Part shown: positions 25,288-34,878 of the stretch, in pieces
Layout: each line of letters begins with the position of its first letter
Position numbering within the stretch: position 1 is the first letter of the stretch
Source of the DNA: an uncultured Agathobaculum sp.
GTDB taxonomy: Bacteria; Bacillota; Clostridia; Oscillospirales; Butyricicoccaceae
Reading direction: 5' to 3'
NCBI RefSeq assembly: GCF_944384735.1
Contig: NZ_CALWUN010000018.1
Span: 1-39,876 of the forward strand
DNA length: 39,876 nt
Translations under genes and position numbers: made by a program
Notes under the pieces: generated by a model
The model's input: only the letters and a program-made list of their open reading frames with translations
What the model was told of the DNA's origin: nothing
Databases searched by the model: none

Positions 25288-25388
25288 AATAAGGGAGTAG
25301 TCGGCGCGGGCCTGTTCCAGCTCGCGCGGCAGGGCCAACATACTGGGGAGTGGGTTCCCCTGGTTCTGCATGAAACGACGAGACTTAT
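25288..25388 (+). promoter_or_regulatory. yybP-ykoY manganese riboswitch
   Basis: The leader shows the conserved blocks of the yybP-ykoY RNA: AAGGGAGTAG, then GGGCCAACATACTGGGGAG (the CAACATACT loop), CCCCTGG, and the second loop block ACGACGAGAC. The two conserved loops dock to bind Mn2+. It lies before mntP, a Mn2+ exporter, the classic target. The last block overlaps the 5' strand of the terminator that follows. Confidence 0.92.
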
Positions 25389-25418
25389 CTGTTTTACGGC
25401 GGATAGGTCTCTTTTTTT
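25380..25418 (+). terminator. Mn2+-controlled terminator before mntP
   Basis: GAGACTTATC (25380-25389) pairs with GATAGGTCTC (25402-25411), one G-T pair included, followed by seven T. Mn2+ binding should stop it forming, turning mntP on. Confidence 0.88.
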
Positions 25419-25459
25419 GTGCCTGTCCGGCAAAAGGCAAAGGCAAGGAGGACAAGAAA

Positions 25460-26023
25460 ATGGGTATTGTGGAGCTGTTTCTCATCGGCGTCGGGCTGTC
25501 GATGGACGCATTTGCCGTGTCGATCTGCAAGGGGCTGTCGGTGCGTGCGCTGCGGCCGCGCCACGCGCTGATCACCGGCGCGTATTTCGGCGGCTTTCAG
25601 GCGCTGATGCCGCTCTTGGGCTATGCGCTGGGCGTGCGCTTCCAGTCGCTGATCACCAGCGTCGACCACTGGATCGCGTTCGTGCTGCTCGCGCTGATCG
25701 GCGGCAATATGGTGCGCGAGTCGCGCGGGGGGGACGACGAACCGGTCAGCGATTCGTTTTCGTTCGCCGCGATGCTGCCGCTGGCCGTGGCGACCAGCAT
25801 TGACGCGCTCGCTATCGGCGTGACGTTTGCGTTTTTGCAGGTGGACATCGTGCCCGCCGTCTGCCTGATCGGCGTGACGACCTTCGCGCTGTCCTGTGTG
25901 GGCGTCAAGGTGGGACATGTGTTCGGCGCGAGGTACAAGGCGCGCGCCGAGCTGTCCGGCGGCGTGGTGCTCATCCTGATGGGACTGAAGATCCTGCTTG
26001 AGCACCTCGGCGTGCTGGGGTGA
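25460..26023 (+). CDS. mntP: Manganese efflux pump MntP
   Basis: A 187-residue membrane protein with six helices arranged as two similar halves that exports Mn2+. The first half starts [20 protein letters not shown] and the second [18 protein letters not shown]; each has the Asp needed for ion passage ([15 protein letters not shown]). Length is typical. AAGGAGGACAAGAAAA precedes the ATG. It is controlled by the manganese riboswitch directly upstream, which supports the function independently. Confidence 0.96.
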   Translation: MGIVELFLIGVGLSMDAFAVSICKGLSVRALRPRHALITGAYFGGFQALMPLLGYALGVRFQSLITSVDHWIAFVLLALIGGNMVRESRGGDDEPVSDSFSFAAMLPLAVATSIDALAIGVTFAFLQVDIVPAVCLIGVTTFALSCVGVKVGHVFGARYKARAELSGGVVLILMGLKILLEHLGVLG

Positions 26024-26157
26024 CCCCGTATTACGGTTATGTTACATTTTCGGGCACAAGCATACCAGATATGGTATGATAAGCGGGATTTCGCAGCGGC
26101 GCGCCATGCCCCCGCGGGCAGCGGCGGCGCCCCATCTCTCACAGGAGGACCCGAAAA

Positions 26158-26739
26158 ATGACATTCAAGCAAGTGCTTTCGTATTTTCTGACCGGCGCGG
26201 CCGTGCTGTCCGTAACGGCCACGGCGCTGGCCGCAGACGTCCCCGCAGACGTGCAGGCGTCGGTCTGGTACCACCCGGCGGTGGAATATGTGCTGGAACA
26301 TGGTTTGATGGACGCAGCCGAGCAGGACGCTTTCGCACCCGACGACCCAGTCACCCGACAGGAGACGGCTGAGGCCATTTGCCGTGACGCAAAGCGGCGC
26401 GAGCCGGCGCAGCAAATCCAGCCGGCCGCCATGACCACCGCGCTGTCCGGCGATGCGGACGGCGCTATCACGCGCGAGGAGCTGGCCGTACTGCTGGCTG
26501 AATATGACCAGCTGCTGCGCGGCGGCCAGACCGCGCCTGCCGGCCGGTGGGACACGGCAGTCATGGAACTGCAATCGTTCACCGACTATGACGCGGTCAG
26601 TCCATGGGCGCGGGACAGCATCACACTTTGCCTTGCCGGCGACCTGCTGCACGGCAATGTGGACGGCTCGTTCGGCCCGCAGGAACCGGTCACCCGTGCC
26701 GAACTGGCACAGATTTTGTACCATATCGCGCACCGGTAA
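26158..26739 (+). CDS. Secreted SLH-domain protein (small)
   Basis: A 193-residue exported protein. Residues 1-26 form a signal peptide ending TATALAAD. Two SLH-like repeats follow, about 33-76 (WYHPAVEYVLEHGLMD, PDDPVTRQETAEAICR) and 140-190 (WARDSITLCLAGDLLHGNVDGSFGPQEPVTRAELAQILY in pieces), with a poorer middle segment that may be a third. SLH repeats bind pyruvylated secondary wall polymer. No other domain is present, so it may be only an anchoring or stabilising protein. CACAGGAGGACC precedes the ATG. The downstream region holds repeat copy 3. Confidence 0.85.
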   Translation: MTFKQVLSYFLTGAAVLSVTATALAADVPADVQASVWYHPAVEYVLEHGLMDAAEQDAFAPDDPVTRQETAEAICRDAKRREPAQQIQPAAMTTALSGDADGAITREELAVLLAEYDQLLRGGQTAPAGRWDTAVMELQSFTDYDAVSPWARDSITLCLAGDLLHGNVDGSFGPQEPVTRAELAQILYHIAHR

Positions 26740-26774
26740 ACAGAGCATCGCAAAACTATATGACCACAGCAAAA

Positions 26775-27036
26775 AGGGCTTTCCAACCGGAAAGCCCTCA
26801 ATCTGTCGATAATTTCCTCGCGCCGCAGGCCGTAGCCCGCGAAACCACATTCCGCCGCTGTGCGGCGATGAAATGCGTGTCGCGCATTGTTCAGCCGCTC
26901 TGTGAGCGGCATCACACAAGCGCGCTTTGCCCGCTTTTGTGATGCATTTGATTCGATCGGAAGCGTGGTTCCGATCGAGAGGCTGTCGAAAACCATGTTT
27001 TTCGACAGCCTCAGGGCTTTCCAACTGGAAAGCCCT
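26775..27036 (+). repeat. Structured repeat, copy 3, longer form, inside a terminator
   Basis: The core (26803-27008, 206 bp) matches copies 1 and 2 but carries 52 extra bases after CGCCGCAG; these contain a perfect CGCCGC-tgt-GCGGCG hairpin, so the addition is itself a structural arm. The AT-rich stem reads ATCACA/TGTGAT instead of ATCAAA/TTTGAT, a compensated change. Flanks are two copies of AGGGCTTTCC-aac(c/t)-GGAAAGCCCT (26775-26798 and 27013-27036) in direct orientation. The left one is preceded by AAAA and the right one followed by TTTTT, as if one bidirectional terminator had been duplicated around the core. It separates two convergent genes. Confidence 0.9.
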
Positions 27037-27051
27037 TTTTTGATACCGCAA

Positions 27052-28452
27052 TCAAATTGTAAACAGGCCGAACACCTTGGTGGCCAGCTCGGTGCCGAGG
27101 ATGACCAGTAGCAGGATCGGCGCGATCCAGCGCACCATGACGCGGTGCAGCTTTTCGCGGTGGAACGCGCCCACGCCCTCCTTGACCTCGTCCGCGATGA
27201 CCTTGGCGCCGACCACATGGCCGATCAGGATGCAGGTCAGGAACGCGACGATCGGCATGAGCACCGAGTTGGAGATAAAGTCAAAGAAGTCGAGGAACTG
27301 CATGCCGATGACCGTGATGCCCGCCCACGGGCCGTAGCCCAGACAGGACGGCACGCCGAACAACAGCACGACCACGGTGACCAGCGCCGTCGCCCCTTTG
27401 CGCTTCAGCGGCGTCTTGTCCATCAGCACGGAGACCAGCGTCTCCATCAGCGAGATCGACGAGGTCAGCGCCGCAAACAGCACCAGCAGGAAGAACACCG
27501 CGCCGACGATCGTGCCGAAGTGCATCGACTCGAACACCATCGGCAGCGTGACGAACATCAGGCCGGGGCCAGCGTTGATCGCGGTCGGGTCGCCGCCGTT
27601 GAACGCGACGACCGCCGGAATGATCATCAGGCCGGCGACAAAGGCAAACAGCGTGTCGAACACCTCGATCTGGGTGACCGAGTGCTCCAAGAGGTTTTCC
27701 TTCTGCATATAGGAACCATAGGTGATCATAATGCCCATCGCCAGCGACATCGAGTAGAACAGCTGGCCGAGCGCGCCGAGCACGGTCGAGGCCGAGAACT
27801 GCGAGAAATCGGGCAGCAGGTAGTATTTCAGGCCGGCCATCGCGCCGTCGATCGTCAGCGAGTAGACGGCAACGACGATCGAGAGCACGGCCAGCACCGG
27901 CATCATGAACCGACTGGCCTTTTCAATGCCCTTCTCGACGCCGAAGATGACGACCACCGTCGTCAGCAGCACAAAGAGCAGGAACCACGGGGTCGGGCCG
28001 GAGAAATCCAGCATGGTCGCCGGGATCGAGCCGACGTCAAAGCCGATGAAGGCGTTGAAATAGTTGCCGCCGTCGGCCGAGGCCTGCGCGCTGCCCGACA
28101 GGAACGTGACCAGATATTTCATCACCCAGCCGCCGATGACGCAGTAATACGGCGTGATGATGACGGGTACAAACGCCGCGATCCAGCCGAGGAAGCCAAA
28201 GCGCCGGTCGATCGCCTTATAAGCCCCGATGCAGGACAGCCGCGTCTTGCGGCCGATCGCAATCTCGGTGATCATCAGCGCAAATCCAAAGGTGACCGCC
28301 AGTACAATGTATACCAGCAGGAAAATACCGCCGCCGTACTGCGCGGCCAGATAAGGAAACCGCCACAGGTTGCCCAAACCGACCGCCGAACCGGCCGCGG
28401 CCAATACAAAGCCGATGCGGCTGGAAAAGCTGCTTCTTGATTTCTGTTCCAT
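27052..28452 (-). CDS. Sodium-dependent neurotransmitter:sodium symporter (NSS) family transporter
   Basis: A 466-residue membrane protein with about 11-12 helices that couples Na+ influx to uptake of an amino acid or related amine (LeuT fold). TM1 contains AAAGSAVGLGNLWRFPYL with the unwound GNLWRF segment that binds Na+ and substrate. EIAIGRKTR follows TM2, and the TM6 region shows FYSMSLAMGIMITYGSY. Substrate cannot be read with confidence. AGAGCACAACATG gives a weak ribosome site. It follows the FUSC-like gene by 18 bp in the same direction. Confidence 0.92.
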   Translation of the reverse strand: MEQKSRSSFSSRIGFVLAAAGSAVGLGNLWRFPYLAAQYGGGIFLLVYIVLAVTFGFALMITEIAIGRKTRLSCIGAYKAIDRRFGFLGWIAAFVPVIITPYYCVIGGWVMKYLVTFLSGSAQASADGGNYFNAFIGFDVGSIPATMLDFSGPTPWFLLFVLLTTVVVIFGVEKGIEKASRFMMPVLAVLSIVVAVYSLTIDGAMAGLKYYLLPDFSQFSASTVLGALGQLFYSMSLAMGIMITYGSYMQKENLLEHSVTQIEVFDTLFAFVAGLMIIPAVVAFNGGDPTAINAGPGLMFVTLPMVFESMHFGTIVGAVFFLLVLFAALTSSISLMETLVSVLMDKTPLKRKGATALVTVVVLLFGVPSCLGYGPWAGITVIGMQFLDFFDFISNSVLMPIVAFLTCILIGHVVGAKVIADEVKEGVGAFHREKLHRVMVRWIAPILLLVILGTELATKVFGLFTI

Positions 28453-28470
28453 GTTGTGCTCTTTACTCCC

Positions 28471-29394
28471 TTACATTGTTTCTTTCTCGCCGGACGGAGG
28501 GCAGGCTGTGCGGTTGAACGAACCGAGGAACCGCCACGCGCGCAGCAGGTTGTCCAGATGGTAGTTACCGACCACGTCGGCCGTGTCCTGCGGCATGGCA
28601 CAGATGCCGTTTGGCACCTGCAAGCCCAGTTCGGCCAGCTGCACCGCGTTCTCCACCGACAGATGTCCCCTTTCATCCATCGCGCACAGCGCGTTCAGCT
28701 CCTGCCAGACACGCTGCGCCAGCTTTTCGCAGCCGCGCAGCAATACCGCCTGCTCGCTGTGGTCGCGCACGCGGAACAGCCGCTGCTTTTCAAACGTCGC
28801 CAGCTCCTCCGCGATGCGGTCAAGCTGCCCGCGGAGCGGGGACAGGTCGGGGTAGCGCCCGTACAGCACACGCTCGCCGACATAGGCGGGCACCGACTGC
28901 TCAAACTGCCGCAGCAGGCCGACGATACGGCGGCGGTTGTTGTAGGGCTTGACCGTCACGTTGATCACCAGCGCGGTAGCAAGGCCGATGGCAGTGTCCA
29001 GCAGGCGGTTAATGCCGTAGCCCAGCGCCTCGTGCGCGGGCGACAGACAGATCGACGAGAACACGATGCAGGCCAGCGGCACGGCAAAATGCAGCCGCAG
29101 CCGCACACACAGCAGGATCAACGCGATCAGCCCCAGCCCGATGCCGATGTACCGGTAGCCCGCAAACAGGCTGACGAACACCACGCCGCAGCCTGCGCCC
29201 AGCATGATGCCGGCAAACTGCGTGCGGCAGGTCTCGAATGCGTCGCCCACCGTGCGGCTCATCGCCACGATCGCGCCGATGGCGGCAAAAATGGGCACAG
29301 GTGAGCCGCGCAGGTCGGCAAAAAACAGCGCCAGCGCGACCGCAAGTCCGGTTTTGACCGTCCGCAGGCCGATATGGGGGATAAGCCGTGCCAA
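28471..29394 (-). CDS. FUSC/ArAE-type (aromatic acid exporter family) membrane protein
   Basis: A 307-residue protein whose first ~165 residues hold five to six hydrophobic helices, with the ArAE_1 start LRTVKTGLAVALALFFADL and VGDAFETCRTQFAGIMLGAGCG. A C-terminal cytosolic helical domain follows (KPYNNRRRIVGLL to the end). The family is thought to export aromatic or other organic acids, but few members are tested. Start ATG at 29394 follows a CGGAGGAGAG site. It heads a two-gene unit with the NSS transporter. Confidence 0.85.
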   Translation of the reverse strand: MARLIPHIGLRTVKTGLAVALALFFADLRGSPVPIFAAIGAIVAMSRTVGDAFETCRTQFAGIMLGAGCGVVFVSLFAGYRYIGIGLGLIALILLCVRLRLHFAVPLACIVFSSICLSPAHEALGYGINRLLDTAIGLATALVINVTVKPYNNRRRIVGLLRQFEQSVPAYVGERVLYGRYPDLSPLRGQLDRIAEELATFEKQRLFRVRDHSEQAVLLRGCEKLAQRVWQELNALCAMDERGHLSVENAVQLAELGLQVPNGICAMPQDTADVVGNYHLDNLLRAWRFLGSFNRTACPPSGEKETM

Positions 29395-29428
29395 GGTTTC
29401 CTCTCCTCCGGAATGGAATAATGAGAAT

Positions 29429-29457
29429 ATTGTATCACGGATGCGGCGGTTTCACAA
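29429..29457 (-). promoter_or_regulatory. Promoter of the FUSC-NSS transporter unit
   Basis: On the minus strand TTGTGA (29457-29452), 17-bp spacer, TACAAT (29434-29429). Confidence 0.7.
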
Positions 29458-29484
29458 GCGATACGGGCGAAAAAGCGCGATGAT

Positions 29485-29513
29485 TTGCAGCGGAAAGCGG
29501 AATATGGTATAAT
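29485..29513 (+). promoter_or_regulatory. Promoter of proC
   Basis: TTGCAG (29485-29490), 17-bp spacer with TGG before a perfect TATAAT (29508-29513). It leaves a leader of about 125 nt before the ATG. Confidence 0.78.
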
Positions 29514-29646
29514 AGCCGCAAAGCAGCCTTGATACAGCCATTTGATCACGGTACCACCAGCGGCGCGTGCCCGCTGCTTGGGCTGGGACACGCCTGCCGC
29601 GGTTGGTATCCGGTCTGCATCCACCAATCGAAAGGGGAACAAAACC

Positions 29647-30456
29647 ATGAAGGAATACCGTTTGGGCATCATTGGCGCGGGCAATATGGGCCACGCCATC
29701 GCGGAGGGCGCGGTGCGCGCCGGCCTGCTGGCGCGGGCGCAGGCGCTGCTGTGCGACCGCAGCGCGGAAAAGCGCGAAGCGGACCGCGCACAGGGCTACG
29801 CGGTCACCGAAGACGCCGCCGCGTGCTTTGCCGCGTGCGACACCGTGCTGCTTGCGGTCAAGCCGCAGAATTTTGACGAGATGCTGGCCGTGCTTGGCGC
29901 CTATGACGGCGAAAAGCCGCTCGTGGTGACGATCGCGGCGGGCGTGACCTGCGCCCGGATCGAGCGGGCGCTGGGGACGGACACGGCCATCATCCGCGTC
30001 ATGCCCAATACGCCGCTCATGCTGGGGCGCGGCGCGACCTCGCTGGTCAAGAACGCAGCTGCGACCGACGCACAGCTCGCGCAGGTGCGCGCACTGTTCG
30101 ACACGATGGGCGTGACCGTCGTCTTTGACCGCGAGGACATGCTCAACGAGGTCATCCCCTATGCCGGCTCGGCCCCGGCCTATCTGTACGCCTTTGCCGA
30201 CGCCATGGTGCAGAGCGCCGTGCAGCACGGCATCGACGCGCAGGACGCGCTCCAGCTGTTCTGCCAGACCATGATCGGCTCGGCCGAAATGCTGCTGCAA
30301 GGCGACAAGACGCCCGCCGAGCTCATCCGCGCGGTGTGCTCGCCCGGCGGCACGACGCTCGCTGCCATGGAGGTGCTGGAAGCGCGCGGCCTGTACGGCC
30401 TGCTGGCCGAGGCCAACGACCGGTGCATCGCCCGCGCGTACGAGCTGGGAAAATGA
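29647..30456 (+). CDS. proC: Pyrroline-5-carboxylate reductase
   Basis: It reduces 1-pyrroline-5-carboxylate to proline with NAD(P)H. The 269-residue protein begins with GIIGAGNMGHAIAEG (Rossmann loop 8-15), and has LLAVKPQNFDE, VMPNTPLMLGRGAT, YAGSAPAYLYAFADAM and the C-terminal VCSPGGTTLAAMEVLE. GAAAGGGGAACAAAACC precedes the ATG. Other proline genes are not adjacent; the flanks are the FUSC-like gene (divergent) and a large surface protein. Confidence 0.96.
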   Translation: MKEYRLGIIGAGNMGHAIAEGAVRAGLLARAQALLCDRSAEKREADRAQGYAVTEDAAACFAACDTVLLAVKPQNFDEMLAVLGAYDGEKPLVVTIAAGVTCARIERALGTDTAIIRVMPNTPLMLGRGATSLVKNAAATDAQLAQVRALFDTMGVTVVFDREDMLNEVIPYAGSAPAYLYAFADAMVQSAVQHGIDAQDALQLFCQTMIGSAEMLLQGDKTPAELIRAVCSPGGTTLAAMEVLEARGLYGLLAEANDRCIARAYELGK

Positions 30457-30539
30457 GACGGCCTGCCCGAAAATAACAGTACACAAACGGTCGAATCAAT
30501 GGTAAAATAGGGGTAACCATTCCAATAGAGGTGATCCGT

Positions 30540-33119
30540 GTGAAAAAATTCCTGTCCGCCGTGCTGGCCGCCGCGATGCTGACAAGCACGCTGCCCGCGG
30601 CGCTGGCCGTTTCGGATATCGAAAACCACTGGGCCAAGCCCTACCTGCTTGAAATGGAGGAACTGGGCGTCATCAAGCCGTCGGGCACTACCGGCGCATA
30701 CACGCCCGACCAAGCCATCCAGCGCTGGGAGTTCATGCGCTATGTCAACCGTGCGTTCGGCTTCAGCGGGACGACCGACATCAGCTTTACCGATGTGCCC
30801 GCCAATTCGCTGTATTACGAAACGGTGCAGACCGCGGTCAAGTACGGCTACATCAACGGCGTGGGCAACAACAAGATGGACCCGGAGGGCACGCTGACGC
30901 GCGAGCAGGCCGCGACCATCCTCGGCCGCCTGCATAAGTACACGCCCTCCGCCGGGCTGTCCGCGCTCAATGCCTTCAGCGACCGCGCCGACATCAGCGA
31001 CTACGCTGAGGATTATGTCGCCGAGGCGGTCACGCTGGGCTACCTCAACGGCTATACGGACGGCACCTTCCTGCCCAAGGGCAGCCTCAAGCGCGGCGAG
31101 ATCGCCAAGATCCTGTATTATTTCCTCGGCACCTCGCTCAACACTGCGGGCAAGTCCTACATGAACGCCGACATGAACGGGGATACCGATAATGTGACGG
31201 TTTCGGCGGCCTGCACACTGTCCGACGTGACGGTGGACGGCCACCTGTTCATCACCGAGGGCGTGGGCGCGGGCAGCGTCACGCTGCGCAATGTCGACGT
31301 CAAGGGCGATATCATCGTGTCGGGCGGCAGCGTCACGCTGGACAGCGTGACCGCGCTGCACCTGTATGTTTCCAACCCGATCAGCATGACCCCGCAGGTC
31401 ATCTGCATGGGCAGCACCAACATCGGCACGACCACGGTGCAGACCTCGGCGGCGCTGACCGAACGCGGCCTTTCGGTTTCGGCAGGCGGCTTTGCCGATG
31501 TGGAACTGACCGGCGACGAGATGTCGCTGACGCTGGACGCCTCGGTCTGGGATCTGTCGACGGCGGGCGAAAGCTACATCCTGACCACGGGCAGCACCTC
31601 GATCAGCGAACTGACCGCCAACGGCGCAACCACGGTCGCGGGCGGCGGCTCGGTGCAGTCCGCGCTGATCAATGTCAATGACTGCGAGCTGGTCATGCAG
31701 CCCGCGTCCTATAAGCTGGCCAGCGGCGTGACCGCGGTCATCGCGGGGCGCAATGTTTCGCCCACGACGACCATTTCGGTCTCCCCGTCCGCCCTTTCGG
31801 TCGATATCAACGACAAGGACGCGGTCGCCTCCTTCTATGACTTCACCTTCAACGCCGACCCGAACGATCTGGTGCGCCTGAGCGTGAACGGCAATGTACT
31901 GGGCAAGGGCACGGATTACGACGTGCTTTCGACCAAGTACGGCATCCGCATCTATAAGGATTATCTGACTGGTCTCAAGGCCGGCTCCTACACCGCCGAG
32001 CTGCTGTTCCGCGACGGCTCCAAGGCGACGTTCCATCTGCTGGTCGGCAATTCGGCGGTCGGCACGGTCAGCCCGTCGCAGGCCTATTTCGATAAGTACA
32101 GCGGCTCGCCCAACTACGGCGACGTATCGTTCGCCGTCACCATGCCCGAGGGCGCGTGGCTCGACTCGGTCAAGCTGGGCAGCACGGTGCTTGAAAGCGG
32201 CACGGATTACGAGTACAATGCCCGCACCGGGGCGTTCACCCTGATGCGCCGGACGATCAACCAGCGCAGCGCGGGCACCTACACGCTGACCTTTGTGCCC
32301 TCCAAGGGCTCGTCGTTCAGCTGTAAGATCACCGTATCGGACAGCACGCCGGTCAATGAGGTCACGCCGGCCGAGGTCGATTTTGACTCCAACACCAGCT
32401 CGGGCGGCCATGCGGACATCGTGGTCACGCTGAGTGCGGTCGACGGCGCGGAGCTGGAATATATCCGCGCGAACGGCGAGCGTCTGGAAGAGAACTGGCA
32501 GTACAAGGTCAGCGGCAGCACGGTCACGATCAGCAAGGACGCGGTCACCGATGTCAACGACGATAACGACTCCTACATCAACTTTTCCTTTGTCATGTCC
32601 AGCGGCGAGGACCCGGTGCTGCGTGTCAATTATGTGACGACCTACGCGCTGTCCGCCAATGTCATTGACGACCTCGATATGCCCATCCAAGGCGCAACGG
32701 TCACCTTTGCCCCGACCAACAGCTCGACCGGCAGCGCGGTGCAGACCGCGACGACCGACGCTGACGGCAAGGCAACCGTATATGTCAAACGCGGCAGCTA
32801 CTCGGTCACCGCCACGCACGACCGGTTCGTCACCCCGATTTCGGCCACCACCAACGTAACATCGTCGCAGACAGTGACGCTGACCGGCGAAATCCTGGAA
32901 ACCGTGCAGATCGTCGTCACCGACAGCTACGGCGGCCTGCTTTCGGGCGCAGTCGTCACGGTAGGCGGCAAGAGCGTTACCACCGGCGCGGACGGCACCG
33001 CCTCGTTCAGCCTGCGCCGCGGCATCTATACCGTGGAGGTGTCCTGCTCCGGCTATTCGCGCCAGTCGATGACGCTGTCCGTCTCCGATTCGGTGTACAA
33101 GCGCATCCAGCTGAGCTGA
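30540..33119 (+). CDS. Large SLH-domain surface protein with CBM_X2-like and Ig-like modules
   Basis: An 859-residue exported protein. A signal peptide (1-22, KKFLSAVLAAAMLTSTLPAALA) leads into three SLH repeats, roughly 24-70, 78-130 and 140-195, which attach to wall polymer. Residues about 205-400 are beta-rich with short repeats such as LSDVTVDGHLFI and LRNVDVKGDIIV, like a beta-helix. About 405-695 holds three modules resembling CBM_X2 (each with a GTDY or NWQY turn and a ...PS/PA.. .FD start). Two carboxypeptidase-regulatory-type Ig domains (GATVTFAP.. DADGKATVYVKRGSYSV and GAVVTVGG.. GADGTASFSLRRGIYTV) end the protein. GTG at 30540 is preferred because AGAGGTGAT precedes it. No catalytic domain is seen. 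Confidence 0.88.
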   Translation: MKKFLSAVLAAAMLTSTLPAALAVSDIENHWAKPYLLEMEELGVIKPSGTTGAYTPDQAIQRWEFMRYVNRAFGFSGTTDISFTDVPANSLYYETVQTAVKYGYINGVGNNKMDPEGTLTREQAATILGRLHKYTPSAGLSALNAFSDRADISDYAEDYVAEAVTLGYLNGYTDGTFLPKGSLKRGEIAKILYYFLGTSLNTAGKSYMNADMNGDTDNVTVSAACTLSDVTVDGHLFITEGVGAGSVTLRNVDVKGDIIVSGGSVTLDSVTALHLYVSNPISMTPQVICMGSTNIGTTTVQTSAALTERGLSVSAGGFADVELTGDEMSLTLDASVWDLSTAGESYILTTGSTSISELTANGATTVAGGGSVQSALINVNDCELVMQPASYKLASGVTAVIAGRNVSPTTTISVSPSALSVDINDKDAVASFYDFTFNADPNDLVRLSVNGNVLGKGTDYDVLSTKYGIRIYKDYLTGLKAGSYTAELLFRDGSKATFHLLVGNSAVGTVSPSQAYFDKYSGSPNYGDVSFAVTMPEGAWLDSVKLGSTVLESGTDYEYNARTGAFTLMRRTINQRSAGTYTLTFVPSKGSSFSCKITVSDSTPVNEVTPAEVDFDSNTSSGGHADIVVTLSAVDGAELEYIRANGERLEENWQYKVSGSTVTISKDAVTDVNDDNDSYINFSFVMSSGEDPVLRVNYVTTYALSANVIDDLDMPIQGATVTFAPTNSSTGSAVQTATTDADGKATVYVKRGSYSVTATHDRFVTPISATTNVTSSQTVTLTGEILETVQIVVTDSYGGLLSGAVVTVGGKSVTTGADGTASFSLRRGIYTVEVSCSGYSRQSMTLSVSDSVYKRIQLS

Positions 33120-33182
33120 CAGCAGCCAGCCGGACATACGAAAACCGCCCGGCTGCGCCGGACGGCAAACCAGAAACGTCAC

Positions 33183-33215
33183 CCCCGGCTTATGGAACCA
33201 TAAGCCGGGGTTTTT
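33183..33215 (+). terminator. Intrinsic terminator after the large SLH protein
   Basis: CCCCGGCTTATGG-aa-CCATAAGCCGGGG is a perfect 13-bp stem, followed by TTTTT. Confidence 0.95.
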
Positions 33216-33277
33216 CATGTCCGCCCCATCCGCTGCCGGCTGCGCTTTGCCAAGCTGCCGTGACGGGTACAACAGGG

Positions 33278-33499
33278 TCACACACCACAGAGCCGCAGCA
33301 GCAACGCCGCCACGCCGCCTGCCGCCAGCACTGCTGCACCCGCCACACTCCACGCCCACGGATTGCCGAGGTTCATCGTCCACGCGCCGGGCGTCCTGCG
33401 GCGCACAAAGAGGTTTTTGTTGTCCGGGTTGCAGTAGATCCGCCCGCGCATGTGCTGCCAGACCTGCTGCTGCGTATACTTCCGCCTGATGCCGGCCAC
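33278..33499 (-). CDS. Small DUF5808-like membrane-anchored protein
   Basis: A 73-residue protein with a segment GRIYCNPDNKNLFVRRRTPG..TMNLGNPWAW that matches the DUF5808 pattern of a Y-NP-D start and a W-T-N-hydrophobic end, followed by one hydrophobic helix at the C-terminus. Function of this domain is unknown; in other Firmicutes it is often a tail on larger membrane proteins. GTG at 33499 follows GAAGGAAGGGAG. An ATG further in (MRGRIY) is the alternative start. A TATACT -10 lies just upstream on the minus strand. Confidence 0.65.
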   Translation of the reverse strand: MAGIRRKYTQQQVWQHMRGRIYCNPDNKNLFVRRRTPGAWTMNLGNPWAWSVAGAAVLAAGGVAALLLRLCGV

Positions 33500-33535
33500 C
33501 TCCCTTCCTTCTGCTGCCAGTATAACACAAGGCGG

Positions 33536-33572
33536 ATAAAAAAGCACCCGTTCCAGCGGAACGGGTGCTTTT
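33536..33572 (-). terminator. Terminator of gap
   Basis: AAAAGCACCCGTTCC-agc-GGAACGGGTGCTTTT, a 15-bp stem; on the minus strand it runs on into TTTTTT. Confidence 0.95.
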
Positions 33573-33593
33573 GTTTTCAATTCGGGGGACAGC

Positions 33594-34622
<1,029 letters not shown>

Positions 34623-34672
34623 TTACAGTGTCCTCCTAAAAAGTTTTTTCATGAGTCTCTGTCGATGGTTCT

Positions 34673-34702
34673 ATTATACACTATACATGTCGCCTACCGC
34701 AA
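34673..34702 (-). promoter_or_regulatory. Promoter of gap
   Basis: On the minus strand TTGCGG (34702-34697), 18-bp spacer and a perfect TATAAT (34678-34673). Confidence 0.7.
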
Positions 34703-34758
34703 GGTGTAAATTTTGTGAATTTTTTGTCATAGCACTTTGGTTTTTTGTACATATTTCT

Positions 34759-34788
34759 TTGCAATGCCCGGCAGGGTGGTGGTATAAT
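34759..34788 (+). promoter_or_regulatory. Promoter of the histidine-kinase-like gene
   Basis: TTGCAA (34759-34764), 18-bp spacer ending TGG, perfect TATAAT (34783-34788). It is divergent from the gap promoter. Confidence 0.72.
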
Positions 34789-34878
34789 AAGCATATCCCA
34801 CAAAATATAGTATTTCAGCCGGCTTCACGGCTCGTTTTCCACGGAAAGAGAAACCACAGTCCAATCTGGAGGATAAAG

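Noticed and set aside
24051-25433. A 460-codon minus-strand frame covering the membrane gene and rnhA
   Set aside because: Only its last 217 codons are coding; upstream it overlaps rnhA in another frame and the Mn2+ riboswitch.
29520-29640. T-box leader for proC
   Set aside because: GGTACCACC and GGTTGGTATCC suggest a T-box at first sight, but the conserved AGGGTGGNACCGCG block, specifier stem and a terminator are missing.
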